A DNA stretch of 23,346 nucleotides from a virus. The notes under the pieces were generated by a model. The model was not told where the DNA came from. It was given only the letters and a program-made list of their open reading frames with translations, and did no database searches. The stretch is taken from positions 1 through 23,346 of IMG/VR virus record IMGVR_UViG_3300022752_003061; one strand, written 5' to 3'. The translations under genes were made by a program, and so were the position numbers. Positions 15,002 through 22,800 of this stretch are shown in pieces; the first letter of the stretch is position 1; each line of letters starts with the position of its first letter.

Positions 15002-15587
15002 ATATTTCTTTAATTTTATTTTTTAATTCCTTCATAGAAGAAATTTCATAATCAACTTTAACACTCGAATTGTATGTTGTATTAAATTTAATTACTTGTT
15101 TATTTGTTGGATGATTTAATAATAAGTTAGGATTTGCAGTAAGTAAAACGTCTATTGAATTCCACATCGAATTTATTGTGATTTCACTATAAAACTTGTA
15201 GTTTTCAACCAAACAACCAAATTTTGAAAGAAAAAACAAAGACGATGGTTTAGATTTACCAATCTCATCTGAAACAATAATTATATCATACTCATCTCTC
15301 ATCTCAGTATAAAACTCATTAAAATCTTGGAAAGTCGACATTTCAACCGAGCCGGAATGTCCGAAAATTTCCATCGTATGTTCGTTATATAAAAAATCAT
15401 ATAAGTCATCATCGGTAGGAAAAGAAAGATGTTCCCTTATATTAAGAGTTGTCAAATCACTTATAACTTCATATTTAAATTCAGTTTCCTCTTTAAATGG
15501 ATTATCAATGTACCATTTTTCGTACTCTTGTTGTATTTTTTTTAATGTATCCCTTAAAACACCATTAATTTCAATTCCTATCCTCAT
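14994..15587 (-). CDS. HAD-like protein with degenerate catalytic motif
   Basis: This 197-residue protein has the shape of a small HAD-superfamily phosphatase or 5'-nucleotidase-like domain. The N terminus GIEINGVLRDTL (4-15) aligns with motif I, DxDGT/V, but both aspartates are replaced (Glu6 and Asn8). A hydrophobic strand ending in Ser (DIIIVSDEIGKSK, near 100-112) fits motif II, with KPSSLFFLSKFG following, and IDVLLTANPNLL (about 145-156) fits motif IV with one Asp. With the nucleophile missing it is probably not an ordinary phosphatase and may be a binding or regulatory protein. It overlaps the end of phoH by 17 bases. Confidence 0.75.
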   Translation of the reverse strand: MRIGIEINGVLRDTLKKIQQEYEKWYIDNPFKEETEFKYEVISDLTTLNIREHLSFPTDDDLYDFLYNEHTMEIFGHSGSVEMSTFQDFNEFYTEMRDEYDIIIVSDEIGKSKPSSLFFLSKFGCLVENYKFYSEITINSMWNSIDVLLTANPNLLLNHPTNKQVIKFNTTYNSSVKVDYEISSMKELKNKIKEIYA

Positions 15588-16329
15588 TGTTTTCGTAATT
15601 CTTTAATAGTTTAGTTATTAGTGGATTTCTAACAATATCGTCTTGACCGAACTCAAAAACACCAATATCATCAGTTTTACTATGTCTACGCATCGCATCC
15701 CATAAACCTGTTTGTGTTTTATCCTTGTGTCTATCAAATTGTTCCAAATCACCGGAAATTAAAAACTTACTATTAAAACCAATTCTCGTTAACAATAATT
15801 TCATTTGATTAGGTGTTGAATTTTGTGCCTCTTCAAATATTAAAATTGAATTATCAATATTCATCCCTCTCATATATGCAAGTGCAAATACTTCAATAAC
15901 ATCCATATCTTTTAAGGTTTCTCTTGCCTCCTTACCAATGATTTTATTCATTAAATAATAAGATGGGAAAATATATGGGTCTAACTTTTCTTCAACATTA
16001 CCCGGGAGAGAACCTAATTTTTCTTCGGCTTCAACCGCAGGTCTAACAATGATAATTTTCTCGTAGGTATTTGAGGGGTCAGCCAATAAATCAAGAGCAG
16101 CTTTCATTGCAATATAACTTTTACCAACACCTGCAGGTCCAACACAAATAGTAATCTGATTGGTTTTCAATATATCGTAATATTGTCTCTGACTTTCAGA
16201 TAAAAATTTTTGTTTACTTGGTTTTTTTATTATTTGAAGAATTTGTTCTTTTTTAGAAAGTTGTGTTTTTTCTTCTGTTGGTTTTGGTGTTTGATTTGTA
16301 GGTTTTTTTCTTGATTTTTTTTCTGTCAT
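15571..16329 (-). CDS. phoH: PhoH-like P-loop ATPase
   Basis: This 252-residue protein belongs to the PhoH family, ATP-binding proteins widely carried by marine and other T4-like phages with an unsettled role (RNA metabolism and phosphate stress have both been proposed). Walker A is GPAGVGKS (64-71), IIIVRPAVEAEEKLG (92-106) is the family-typical segment, Walker B is ILIFEEAQN (162-170), and ISGDLEQFDR (191-200) is the following sensor-like motif. Residues 1-40 are a basic, low-complexity extension. I start at the ATG at 16329; the longer frame from a TTG at 16365 would overlap the upstream FkbM gene by 26 bases and adds only Lys/Asn. The gene marks the edge between the sugar block and the core phage genes. 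Confidence 0.93.
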   Translation of the reverse strand: MTEKKSRKKPTNQTPKPTEEKTQLSKKEQILQIIKKPSKQKFLSESQRQYYDILKTNQITICVGPAGVGKSYIAMKAALDLLADPSNTYEKIIIVRPAVEAEEKLGSLPGNVEEKLDPYIFPSYYLMNKIIGKEARETLKDMDVIEVFALAYMRGMNIDNSILIFEEAQNSTPNQMKLLLTRIGFNSKFLISGDLEQFDRHKDKTQTGLWDAMRRHSKTDDIGVFEFGQDDIVRNPLITKLLKNYENNEDRN

Positions 16330-16339
16330 TTTGTTTTTA

Positions 16340-16993
16340 TTATTTTTTAATTTGTTTTTCAACAAATAAACTATCCCAATAATTAAGTCCTTTACCCCAA
16401 GGAAACCCTGGATGATGTGTATTTTTGTGTGTTATAACATCAAACGTATCTTTTATTTTATCCAATAATTTTGTATAATATATTTCATTATTTGGATAAA
16501 AAGGATTCATACTCCTAAAATCGTGAAATTCAATTGAAAATTGTTTTGAAATACTCCAATCTATTTCTTCTAAGATTTTATATTCAGAACCTTCAATGTC
16601 AAATTTTATTAGTTCAAATTTATCAATATTATATTTTGACATTAATTTTTTAATTGTCGTTAAATAAACTTTTTGTTCCCCCTGTAAAAAACAGGTATCA
16701 TTAGATGGGTTTAATAAAGAATTACCACTTATATCATCATACATAAAATAAGACTGTTCTGTTAAATTTTCATCGTGAGTAATTGCCGAGTTTTCGTATA
16801 TTAAACCCTCAGGTACTTCTATAATATTTGGGTTTGGGTCAACACATATTACTTTATCACAATATCTTTTAATTTCTAAACTAAATGCGAAATTAATACA
16901 CCCTAAGTCTAACACCCATCCATTTTTATTTATAATTGATTCATCAATTGTGTGTTCTTTAATTGTTATCATTTTTTTATTTTGAGTATTCAT
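16340..16993 (-). CDS. FkbM-family SAM-dependent methyltransferase (first)
   Basis: This 217-residue protein is a probable S-adenosyl-methionine O-methyltransferase of the FkbM type. Motif I WVLDLGC (26-32) binds the cofactor, VICVDPNP (48-55) gives the acidic residue of strand 2, and KFDIEGSEYKILEE (130-143) is the family-typical FkbM block. A FSIEFHDFR segment (152-160) follows. Likely substrates are sugar hydroxyls on a nascent glycan. It overlaps the gmd stop by 17 bases, which ties it to the same operon, and is the last sugar-block gene before phoH. FkbM enzymes are frequent in phage and surface-glycan clusters. Confidence 0.88.
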   Translation of the reverse strand: MNTQNKKMITIKEHTIDESIINKNGWVLDLGCINFAFSLEIKRYCDKVICVDPNPNIIEVPEGLIYENSAITHDENLTEQSYFMYDDISGNSLLNPSNDTCFLQGEQKVYLTTIKKLMSKYNIDKFELIKFDIEGSEYKILEEIDWSISKQFSIEFHDFRSMNPFYPNNEIYYTKLLDKIKDTFDVITHKNTHHPGFPWGKGLNYWDSLFVEKQIKK

Positions 16994-17948
16994 TTATCCA
17001 ATATTCTGTCATTTCATCTAACATAGATTCAAATGTGTAATTTGGTTCCCATCCGGTTATATTTTTTAATTTTGAACAATCACCCTTTAAATCATGTAAC
17101 TCTTCAGGTCTTAAAAATTTTTCGTCTTGTTTAACATATTCTTTCCAATCGAGACCCAAATATGAAAAAACATAGTCACATAATTCACGAACTGAATGGG
17201 AAATTCCTGTAGAACAAACAAAATCATCAGGAGTGTCTTGTTGTAAAATCATCCACATCGCTTCAACATAGTCTTTGGCGTGACCCCAGTCTCTTGTTGC
17301 GTCAAGATTCCCTAATTTTAATTCATTACTTAACCCTAATTTTATTTTAACGGCCTCTTTACAAACTTTATTTGTTACGAAGTTTGTCCCTCTTCTTGGT
17401 GATTCGTGATTAAATAATATACCATTAGACACAAACATATTATATGAATTTCTATAATTCCTACAAATATTATAACTGAAGACTTTGGCACACCCATATG
17501 GTGACACCGGATTAAGTGGGGTAGATTCTCTTTGGAACCCATCAGAATCAATTGAATTTCCGAACATTTCTGATGAGGAAGCTTGATATATTTTAATACT
17601 TGGTTTTATTAATTTAACTGACTCCAATAAATTTAACGTTCCTAATCCGGTTACGTTTGCAGTATATATTGGTTGGTCGAATGAAATTCTTACATGTGAT
17701 TGAGCAGCTAAATTATATATTTCATCAGGCATTATCTTTTGAATTACACTGATTAATGACGATAAATCAGTCATGTCAGCATAGTGTAAAATAACTTTAC
17801 TGTATACGTTTTCTAATCTTGCGGTTTGATTTTCTGATACAGAATTTCGTTTTAAAGTTCCGTGGACTTCATAACCTTTGTTTAATAAAAATTCGGAAAG
17901 ATATGACCCGTCTTGACCATTAATACCCGTTATAATTGCTTTTTTCAT
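16977..17948 (-). CDS. gmd: GDP-mannose 4,6-dehydratase
   Basis: This 323-residue short-chain dehydrogenase converts GDP-D-mannose to GDP-4-keto-6-deoxy-D-mannose, the branch point to fucose, colitose, rhamnose and perosamine. The NADP-binding GINGQDG (8-14) is intact, LKRNS (32-36) and NLAAQSHV (79-86) fit the family, the catalytic SSSEMFG (124-130) and YxxxK (Tyr151, Lys155) are present, and HESPRRGTNFVT (181-192) and LDATRDWGHAKDYVEAMW (215-232) are GMD hallmarks. Length is slightly short of the 345-375 residues of many GMDs, mainly at the C terminus. The ATG overlaps the stop of the DegT-fold gene (ATGA). No genes for making GDP-mannose are seen, so the host would supply it. Confidence 0.95.
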   Translation of the reverse strand: MKKAIITGINGQDGSYLSEFLLNKGYEVHGTLKRNSVSENQTARLENVYSKVILHYADMTDLSSLISVIQKIMPDEIYNLAAQSHVRISFDQPIYTANVTGLGTLNLLESVKLIKPSIKIYQASSSEMFGNSIDSDGFQRESTPLNPVSPYGCAKVFSYNICRNYRNSYNMFVSNGILFNHESPRRGTNFVTNKVCKEAVKIKLGLSNELKLGNLDATRDWGHAKDYVEAMWMILQQDTPDDFVCSTGISHSVRELCDYVFSYLGLDWKEYVKQDEKFLRPEELHDLKGDCSKLKNITGWEPNYTFESMLDEMTEYWINEYSK

Positions 17949-19102
17949 ATATGTTTGTTGACTATGTTAATTACTTTACTGATTTCATCATCAGTCATTT
18001 GATGATTATTTGGAATATATAATCCAAATTCGTGAACTAACTTTGAATTTGGTAAATTTTGTTTCCCGTATCTTTCATACCAAAATGGATGTTCATTTAT
18101 AGAACCACAAATTAAAGGTCTACATTCAATATTATTTTTGATTAATTCTTCAGTTAAAGATTTAATATTTTTAGTTATAACTGGAAATGAAAAATTTGAT
18201 ATAAATGAGTTTTTAGGTGGCGAAATGTTCCAAAAATAACTTTTAATTTCATTTTTATATCTTTCATAATTCTTATTTCTATTAGTTACAATAGTACCCA
18301 ATTTTTCTAATTGACCTAACCCAATAAACGCCTGTAAATCTGTTGCTCTTAAATTAAACCCCGGATAATAAAAAGTGTAAAGAGACCTAAAATTATCTAC
18401 ATTATATTTCTTTCTCAAAAATTCTTGTTTTTCCTCAGGTAAATCTCTATCCCATCCGTGTGAACGTATCGATAATAGGATGTGATATAAATCTTCATTA
18501 TCTGTTGATACCATACCTCCCTCAATAGTTGACATATGATGTCCAAAATAAAATGAGAAAGTTGATAAATCACCAAGTGTACCTAGTTTATTTCCGTCAT
18601 ATTCTGAACCCATAGATTCACAAGTGTCCTCAATTAACATAATTTCATTTTCTTTACATAATTCAAGAATTTCGTTCATATGATTTGGGAAACCTAATAC
18701 ATGAACCAATATTATGGCACTTGGATTTTCATTTTTAATTATTTCTTTTAAATGATTAATATCTAACCCTAAATTATCTATATCGCATTCACACATAATA
18801 GGTTCTAACCCTAATTGTATTGCAGGTGTAACCGTCGTAACCCAAGACACTGCCGGAACAACAATTTTATTATTTTTTAATCTATTTGAAAGTATTAAAG
18901 AATATATTGCAGCTAAATTGGCCGACGACCCTGAGTTAACAAATACTGAGTATTTAACCCCCAACCATTCAGACCATTTTTTTTCAAATTCAATTGTTAA
19001 TTCACCTTTTGTTAATCTTGGATTAGTTTTTAACCAATCTATCAGTTTATTGATATCGTCAATATCGATAGTATCTTTTACCAATGTTATTTTTTCATTC
19101 AT
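17945..19102 (-). CDS. DegT-fold PLP enzyme with His188, ColD-like sugar 3-dehydratase
   Basis: This 385-residue protein has the DegT/DnrJ/EryC1/StrS fold (aminotransferases and dehydratases of nucleotide sugars). FVNSGSSANLAA (54-65) binds the PLP phosphate, IEDTCESMGSEYDG (157-170) holds the PLP-contacting Asp, and SFYFGHHMSTIEGG (183-196) is the catalytic loop. The Schiff-base lysine of aminotransferases is replaced by His188; the SF----K--T-EGG spacing is conserved, so the swap is real. In E. coli ColD the same replacement (His188) makes a GDP-4-keto-6-deoxymannose 3-dehydratase, and the substrate is the product of the adjacent gmd. I therefore predict a dehydratase, not an amino-sugar synthase. 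The start is the ATG at 19102, since an in-frame TTG at 19144 would overlap the FkbM gene. SHGWDRDL (217-224 region) is typical of the subgroup. Confidence 0.9.
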   Translation of the reverse strand: MNEKITLVKDTIDIDDINKLIDWLKTNPRLTKGELTIEFEKKWSEWLGVKYSVFVNSGSSANLAAIYSLILSNRLKNNKIVVPAVSWVTTVTPAIQLGLEPIMCECDIDNLGLDINHLKEIIKNENPSAIILVHVLGFPNHMNEILELCKENEIMLIEDTCESMGSEYDGNKLGTLGDLSTFSFYFGHHMSTIEGGMVSTDNEDLYHILLSIRSHGWDRDLPEEKQEFLRKKYNVDNFRSLYTFYYPGFNLRATDLQAFIGLGQLEKLGTIVTNRNKNYERYKNEIKSYFWNISPPKNSFISNFSFPVITKNIKSLTEELIKNNIECRPLICGSINEHPFWYERYGKQNLPNSKLVHEFGLYIPNNHQMTDDEISKVINIVNKHI

Positions 19103-19113
19103 AATTATATCAA

Positions 19114-19734
19114 TTAATTTTTTTTCTTTTCCCAATTTTCCCAAACAAAAGTATAGTCATATGTTAATATATGTGTTTTACTTAGTTTTTCACGTATAAT
19201 ATTTCTTCTTATTTCACAATCATCAAAAATTTTATGAAATTGTATTTGAAAATTATTTATTTGTATTTGTAGATTATTTTCTAAAATAAAATCTAAAAGG
19301 CAATACTCTCCACCTTCGATATTAATTTTAATTAAATCAATATTTTTAATTTCTTCGGATTTAATAAAGTCCACAAAATTTATTAATTTAATTTTTTCTT
19401 TTTCACCATCTGTTAAATATAAGGATGACGACGCCCCACCATGAATTATTTCGGTATCGTATGTTTTATCAGATAAACCAAAATTATAAATTTTAATGTT
19501 TTCTTTAAGTTCAAATGTTTTTTTTAACTCTGAAAAATATTTAAACACCGGTTCAAAAATATATACTTTGCTTCCGTATTTTATTTGAATTTTATCCGAC
19601 CATTCCCCAATATAACCACCTAAATCAAATACTATTGAATTTTGATTTAAATCGTAGTTAATTCTGTGTGTGTTATCACCGTTATCTTCAAACCATTTTT
19701 TTAGTGATTTTTCATCAAAATAATTAATACACAT
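19114..19734 (-). CDS. FkbM-family SAM-dependent methyltransferase (second)
   Basis: This 206-residue protein is a second FkbM-type methyltransferase. VFDLGGYIGEW (35-45) is motif I, YIFEPVFKYF (58-67) carries the strand-2 acidic residue that binds the cofactor ribose, NFGLSDK (84-90) follows, and IDLIKINIEGGEYCLLD (132-148) is the family block. It is clearly diverged from the first FkbM gene and closer in pattern to the usual FkbM layout (EPV...F). It overlaps the end of the GT2-like gene by 11 bases. An AAGGAG sequence lies 8 bases before the ATG, one of only two Shine-Dalgarno-like sites noticed in the window. It probably methylates a sugar in the glycan made by the neighbours. Confidence 0.88.
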   Translation of the reverse strand: MCINYFDEKSLKKWFEDNGDNTHRINYDLNQNSIVFDLGGYIGEWSDKIQIKYGSKVYIFEPVFKYFSELKKTFELKENIKIYNFGLSDKTYDTEIIHGGASSSLYLTDGEKEKIKLINFVDFIKSEEIKNIDLIKINIEGGEYCLLDFILENNLQIQINNFQIQFHKIFDDCEIRRNIIREKLSKTHILTYDYTFVWENWEKKKN

Positions 19735-20410
19735 CCTCTAATCTCCTTTTACTAATTTGTTTATTGTGAATTCTATAAAATAATAAAAATTCTTCTGTTA
19801 TACCAAACGAATACCCATTATTGATAGATTCTTTCCAAAGTTTAAAATCCTCTTCAGGTATTTCGTTTTTATCATATCTGTTTTTATTGTTATCCCAAAA
19901 TTTTTTACTAAAACAAACGGATGGATGAGCTATTATGTTATGACCATTTTGAAATTCTGAATTTATACTTTTAAATTCTGTCATGTTAAAAACTTTTGTT
20001 ATTGTATCTTCATACCCATTATTTGTAATTGTTTCTTCAATATAGTAAAAATTAGAACTTAATATATCGTATTTTTTTTCTAACATAATTTTAGTTTGTA
20101 TTAATACTCTATCTTCGTGATAAAAATCATCTAAGTTCATATTAAAAACATAATCACAATTATCTTCGAACGCTTTATTTAAAATAAAATTCATAGCATC
20201 GGCATAATTATCTAATTTCTTGGACCAAAACTTTTTTTCAAGTTTACAATCGTTTGGTATTACCGAATAATTATCACCATTATAATTCACTTCGTAAAAA
20301 ATAAAATTATTATCGCTTTGGTGTATCATTGATTGAATAGATTTTGAAATCCATCTATCGTAATAAAGATTTTTTATATTTGAATGAAATAATATAACTC
20401 CCTTTTTCAT
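19724..20410 (-). CDS. GT2-like glycosyltransferase
   Basis: This 228-residue protein fits a GT2-type glycosyltransferase of GT-A fold. It starts with a hydrophobic strand (KGVILFHSN), has YDRWISKSIQSMIHQ (17-31), the typical first-helix pattern of GT2, a DYADAMNF-like stretch near 69-74, and NMNLDDFYHEDR (90-101) holding the DxD-type metal site. Residues HPSVCFSKKFW (162-172) and EEDFKLWKE (186-194), then FYRIHNKQIS (211-220), match the acceptor region (the ED motif is the likely catalytic base). It is short compared with many GT2 enzymes (about 250-330). It follows the GT6 gene by seven bases. Donor and acceptor are unknown. Confidence 0.85.
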   Translation of the reverse strand: MKKGVILFHSNIKNLYYDRWISKSIQSMIHQSDNNFIFYEVNYNGDNYSVIPNDCKLEKKFWSKKLDNYADAMNFILNKAFEDNCDYVFNMNLDDFYHEDRVLIQTKIMLEKKYDILSSNFYYIEETITNNGYEDTITKVFNMTEFKSINSEFQNGHNIIAHPSVCFSKKFWDNNKNRYDKNEIPEEDFKLWKESINNGYSFGITEEFLLFYRIHNKQISKRRLEDVY

Positions 20411-20417
20411 AAAAAAT

Positions 20418-21098
20418 TTAATTTCTCATTTCATGATGATTTTTATCTAAAGCCAAAAGTTTCTTATCATAATTTAAATTCCAACTTTCAGGGTAACAGT
20501 ATGATGGGCTTAATACTACAGTTGGTTTATTTTTTGTAAAAAATTTATTTAAGTGACTTTCATCGTGCCAAATGGCAATTAATCCTGTTTTCAAATCAAT
20601 ATCAATATTTGTATCAATTTGTTCTGACATTTCTAAAAATTTAGATGAACTACCTCCATTAAATCCTCCAGCATAATAAATTAATTCATCTTCATTAGGT
20701 ATAAATGCAGTACTTTCAACTCGATGTTCTGGAGTACCTCTACCACCTAAAAATCCGGGATGTATTGTTGCCACCAAATCACCTAATATTTCATCACCAA
20801 CATCATTTACAAATCTCATATCAATATCACAATAAAAAAGATAATCCTCAACACTTAATATATCTTTGTGTTTTAAAAAAGTTTTATATCTATATAAAGT
20901 AATCATTGGCCAAGATAAATGTTCAATCTTATTTATTACAACATCATCACCTAAGTCATTAAATTCATCCGAATCTGTAAATAAATAGTAAGTAACTTTA
21001 TGGTTTTTTAATAAAAAATTTCTTGCAGAATCGATTAAAGGTCTTACAAAAGTTGTATATTTATTGGTTGCTATTAAAACTAAACCGATTTTTTTCAT
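20418..21098 (-). CDS. GT6 family glycosyltransferase (ABO blood-group type)
   Basis: This 226-residue protein is a family 6 retaining glycosyltransferase, the family of human A/B transferases and alpha-1,3-galactosyltransferase. The catalytic core is complete: WPMITLYRYKTF (63-74), DYLFYCDIDMRF (85-96) with the metal-binding DxD (Asp91, Asp93), ATIHPGF (110-116), STAFIP (129-134), YYAGGFNGG (141-149), WHDESHLNK (177-185), VLSPSY (195-200) and KNHHEMRN (219-226), each with a close match in human GTA. The vertebrate stem and membrane anchor are absent, as in bacterial members, so it is cytoplasmic. At the positions of GTA Leu266 and Gly268 it has Ala and Gly; the glycine would allow the larger UDP-GalNAc, as in the A enzyme, but this is inference. 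The start overlaps the GDP-fucose-synthase-like stop (ATGA). Confidence 0.93.
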   Translation of the reverse strand: MKKIGLVLIATNKYTTFVRPLIDSARNFLLKNHKVTYYLFTDSDEFNDLGDDVVINKIEHLSWPMITLYRYKTFLKHKDILSVEDYLFYCDIDMRFVNDVGDEILGDLVATIHPGFLGGRGTPEHRVESTAFIPNEDELIYYAGGFNGGSSSKFLEMSEQIDTNIDIDLKTGLIAIWHDESHLNKFFTKNKPTVVLSPSYCYPESWNLNYDKKLLALDKNHHEMRN

Positions 21099-22021
21099 TT
21101 TCTTATATTATTATAATTTTTTATAAACCAATCAATGGTGTTTTTTATACCAATTTCTAAATCAATAAATTCAAAATCAACTGGCGCGTTTGATATTGCA
21201 GGTTTTCTATATTGACCCATTGGTTTTTCTGAATCAAAAATAATATCATTATCTGAAATATGTAGGTTGTTACAAATTATTTTTGCAATATCCAATATAG
21301 AGTGTTCTATTGGATTAATTGCCATAAATGAATCATTTTTTTTCCAATTATCTAATGACCAAATAATTAATTTTGCCAAATCATCAGAATAAATAACTTG
21401 TCTAAGTGGACTTCCGTCACCCCAAACAACCATTTTTTCTGAGTTTTTTTTTGATAGATAAGCCCTATGTATCATCCCTGGAATCATATGTCCTTCTTCT
21501 AAGTGAAAATTATCGTTGATTCCGTAAACATTTGTTGGTATTACTGATATCCAATTAGCGTTTAAAACTTTTTTAATTACATTTGTTTGGTAACCCGCAA
21601 TTCTTTTTGCGTATGCATATCCGTGGTTTGAAAAATGAGGTGCTCCATTATCAATTTGATTTGGAGTTAATGGGAATGTTATATTTTTATCGGGAAAAAT
21701 ACAAGTAGAGAGTAAATTAACAAAATTCGGGATTTCATTTTTAAATGAAGATTCTATCACATTATTATTTATCATAAAGTTTTCAATAAAGAAACCTTTA
21801 TTGTTTTTCATGTTTGCTTGTACTCCCCCAACTTTTGCCGAGCAGTTGATAATAGTATCAACATTATTATTTTTAACGTGATAGGTGATATAATCTAAGG
21901 TTTTTTTAGAATCGGTTAAATCAACTTCATCTTTAGTATGGTAAATATGATTATCCCCCAAAATGTTCTTTAATGATGAACCGACTAAACCATTTGAACC
22001 AGTAATTAAATATTTTCTCAT
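21095..22021 (-). CDS. GDP-fucose synthase-like epimerase/reductase (Fcl or ColC type)
   Basis: This 308-residue SDR-family protein resembles E. coli Fcl (GDP-4-keto-6-deoxymannose 3,5-epimerase/4-reductase). GSNGLVG (8-14) is the NADP site, SAKVGGVQANM (61-71) matches AAKVGGIVANN, and the active-site set is conserved: Ser105, Cys107 (STCIFP), Tyr135, Lys139 (YAYAK) and His178 (NFHLEEGH). VVWGDGSPLRQVIYSDDLA (198-216) is the family C-terminal motif. It would turn the gmd product into GDP-L-fucose; if it acts after the ColD-like enzyme it could instead be a ColC-like enzyme making GDP-L-colitose, and sequence alone cannot separate these. I start at the ATG at 22021, which overlaps the upstream stop as ATGA; a TTG four codons earlier is discarded. 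Confidence 0.92.
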   Translation of the reverse strand: MRKYLITGSNGLVGSSLKNILGDNHIYHTKDEVDLTDSKKTLDYITYHVKNNNVDTIINCSAKVGGVQANMKNNKGFFIENFMINNNVIESSFKNEIPNFVNLLSTCIFPDKNITFPLTPNQIDNGAPHFSNHGYAYAKRIAGYQTNVIKKVLNANWISVIPTNVYGINDNFHLEEGHMIPGMIHRAYLSKKNSEKMVVWGDGSPLRQVIYSDDLAKLIIWSLDNWKKNDSFMAINPIEHSILDIAKIICNNLHISDNDIIFDSEKPMGQYRKPAISNAPVDFEFIDLEIGIKNTIDWFIKNYNNIRK

Positions 22022-22800
22022 ATTATAATCCAATTTTCACCCCCTACTTCACCACTATCAGGTCCATTAGTAAACCAATGTGACGGGTATATTACTTTTT
22101 TATTGTTATTGTTGTTTAACCAAGCTCCCCACCAACTAAAACTTGAATTCGCAATAATATTGTGGTTACACATTGACATTAAATATAAGTCCTGATAATC
22201 CAAATTTCCACTAATAAAAATTTTATTTTTTATAAAATCTAAATTAACTTTACACCATTCAATGTCGTCGGAAAAAATTAAAAATAATACATCCTCTCCA
22301 ATAATTGATATTGCGTTTTTATAGTAGTCTATAGTTTGTAATGGGTGAAAATGTTGTCTTTCAACATAATTCCCCCTTCTAACGTGTATTGAACAAGTAT
22401 TTTCAAACTTTAGTGGTTGGTATTTATTAGTTAAATAATTTTCTGTTTTATCATCTATTTTATATAAATTAAAAATTTCGTTTTGATATTCTTTAAAGTA
22501 TTTTTCATTTTGATAAAATCCGTCTAATTTTATATTACCCCCAATAACCGGTATATCAATAAATTTAATTGGTAGATGTTGTGTTTGATGAATAAATTCA
22601 AAATTATTAACATCCCCAAATTGGACATTTCTTAAAATGTTGTTTGTATATAACTCTAATGGACTATGAATTACTGAAATGTCTCTGGTATCAATTTTTA
22701 ATTCTTTATCATCTCTTTTTGATATTCCATATGCCGCCGAAATTTGAAATAGGTAATTTCCTAAACCTCCTTGTAAATGACTTGAGACATAGTTATTCAT
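22018..22800 (-). CDS. GT11 alpha-1,2-fucosyltransferase-like enzyme
   Basis: This 260-residue protein is a family 11 glycosyltransferase (alpha-1,2-fucosyltransferase; some relatives transfer colitose). HLQGGLGNYLFQISAAYG (8-25) is the N-terminal family motif, HVRRGNY (139-145) is the GDP-binding HxRRxDY-type motif, FSDDIEWCK (176-184) is the third conserved block, and ANSSFSWWGAWL (217-228) with VIYPSHWF (236-243) completes the family set. No membrane anchor is present. It should transfer a deoxysugar alpha-1,2 to galactose on a cytoplasmic lipid-linked or protein acceptor. I start at the ATG at 22800; a TTG upstream is discarded because it lies inside the preceding gene. An AAGGAG sequence sits six bases before the ATG, a rare Shine-Dalgarno-like site here. 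Confidence 0.94.
   Translation of the reverse strand: MNNYVSSHLQGGLGNYLFQISAAYGISKRDDKELKIDTRDISVIHSPLELYTNNILRNVQFGDVNNFEFIHQTQHLPIKFIDIPVIGGNIKLDGFYQNEKYFKEYQNEIFNLYKIDDKTENYLTNKYQPLKFENTCSIHVRRGNYVERQHFHPLQTIDYYKNAISIIGEDVLFLIFSDDIEWCKVNLDFIKNKIFISGNLDYQDLYLMSMCNHNIIANSSFSWWGAWLNNNNNKKVIYPSHWFTNGPDSGEVGGENWIII

Noticed and set aside
17945-19102. Perosamine synthase or other aminotransferase call for the DegT-fold gene
   Set aside because: The PLP lysine is replaced by His188 with all flanking positions conserved, so normal transamination is not expected.
22018-22033. Longer start (TTG) for the GDP-fucose-synthase-like gene
   Set aside because: The ATG at 22021 gives a typical ATGA overlap and places the NADP-binding motif at the usual distance from the N terminus.
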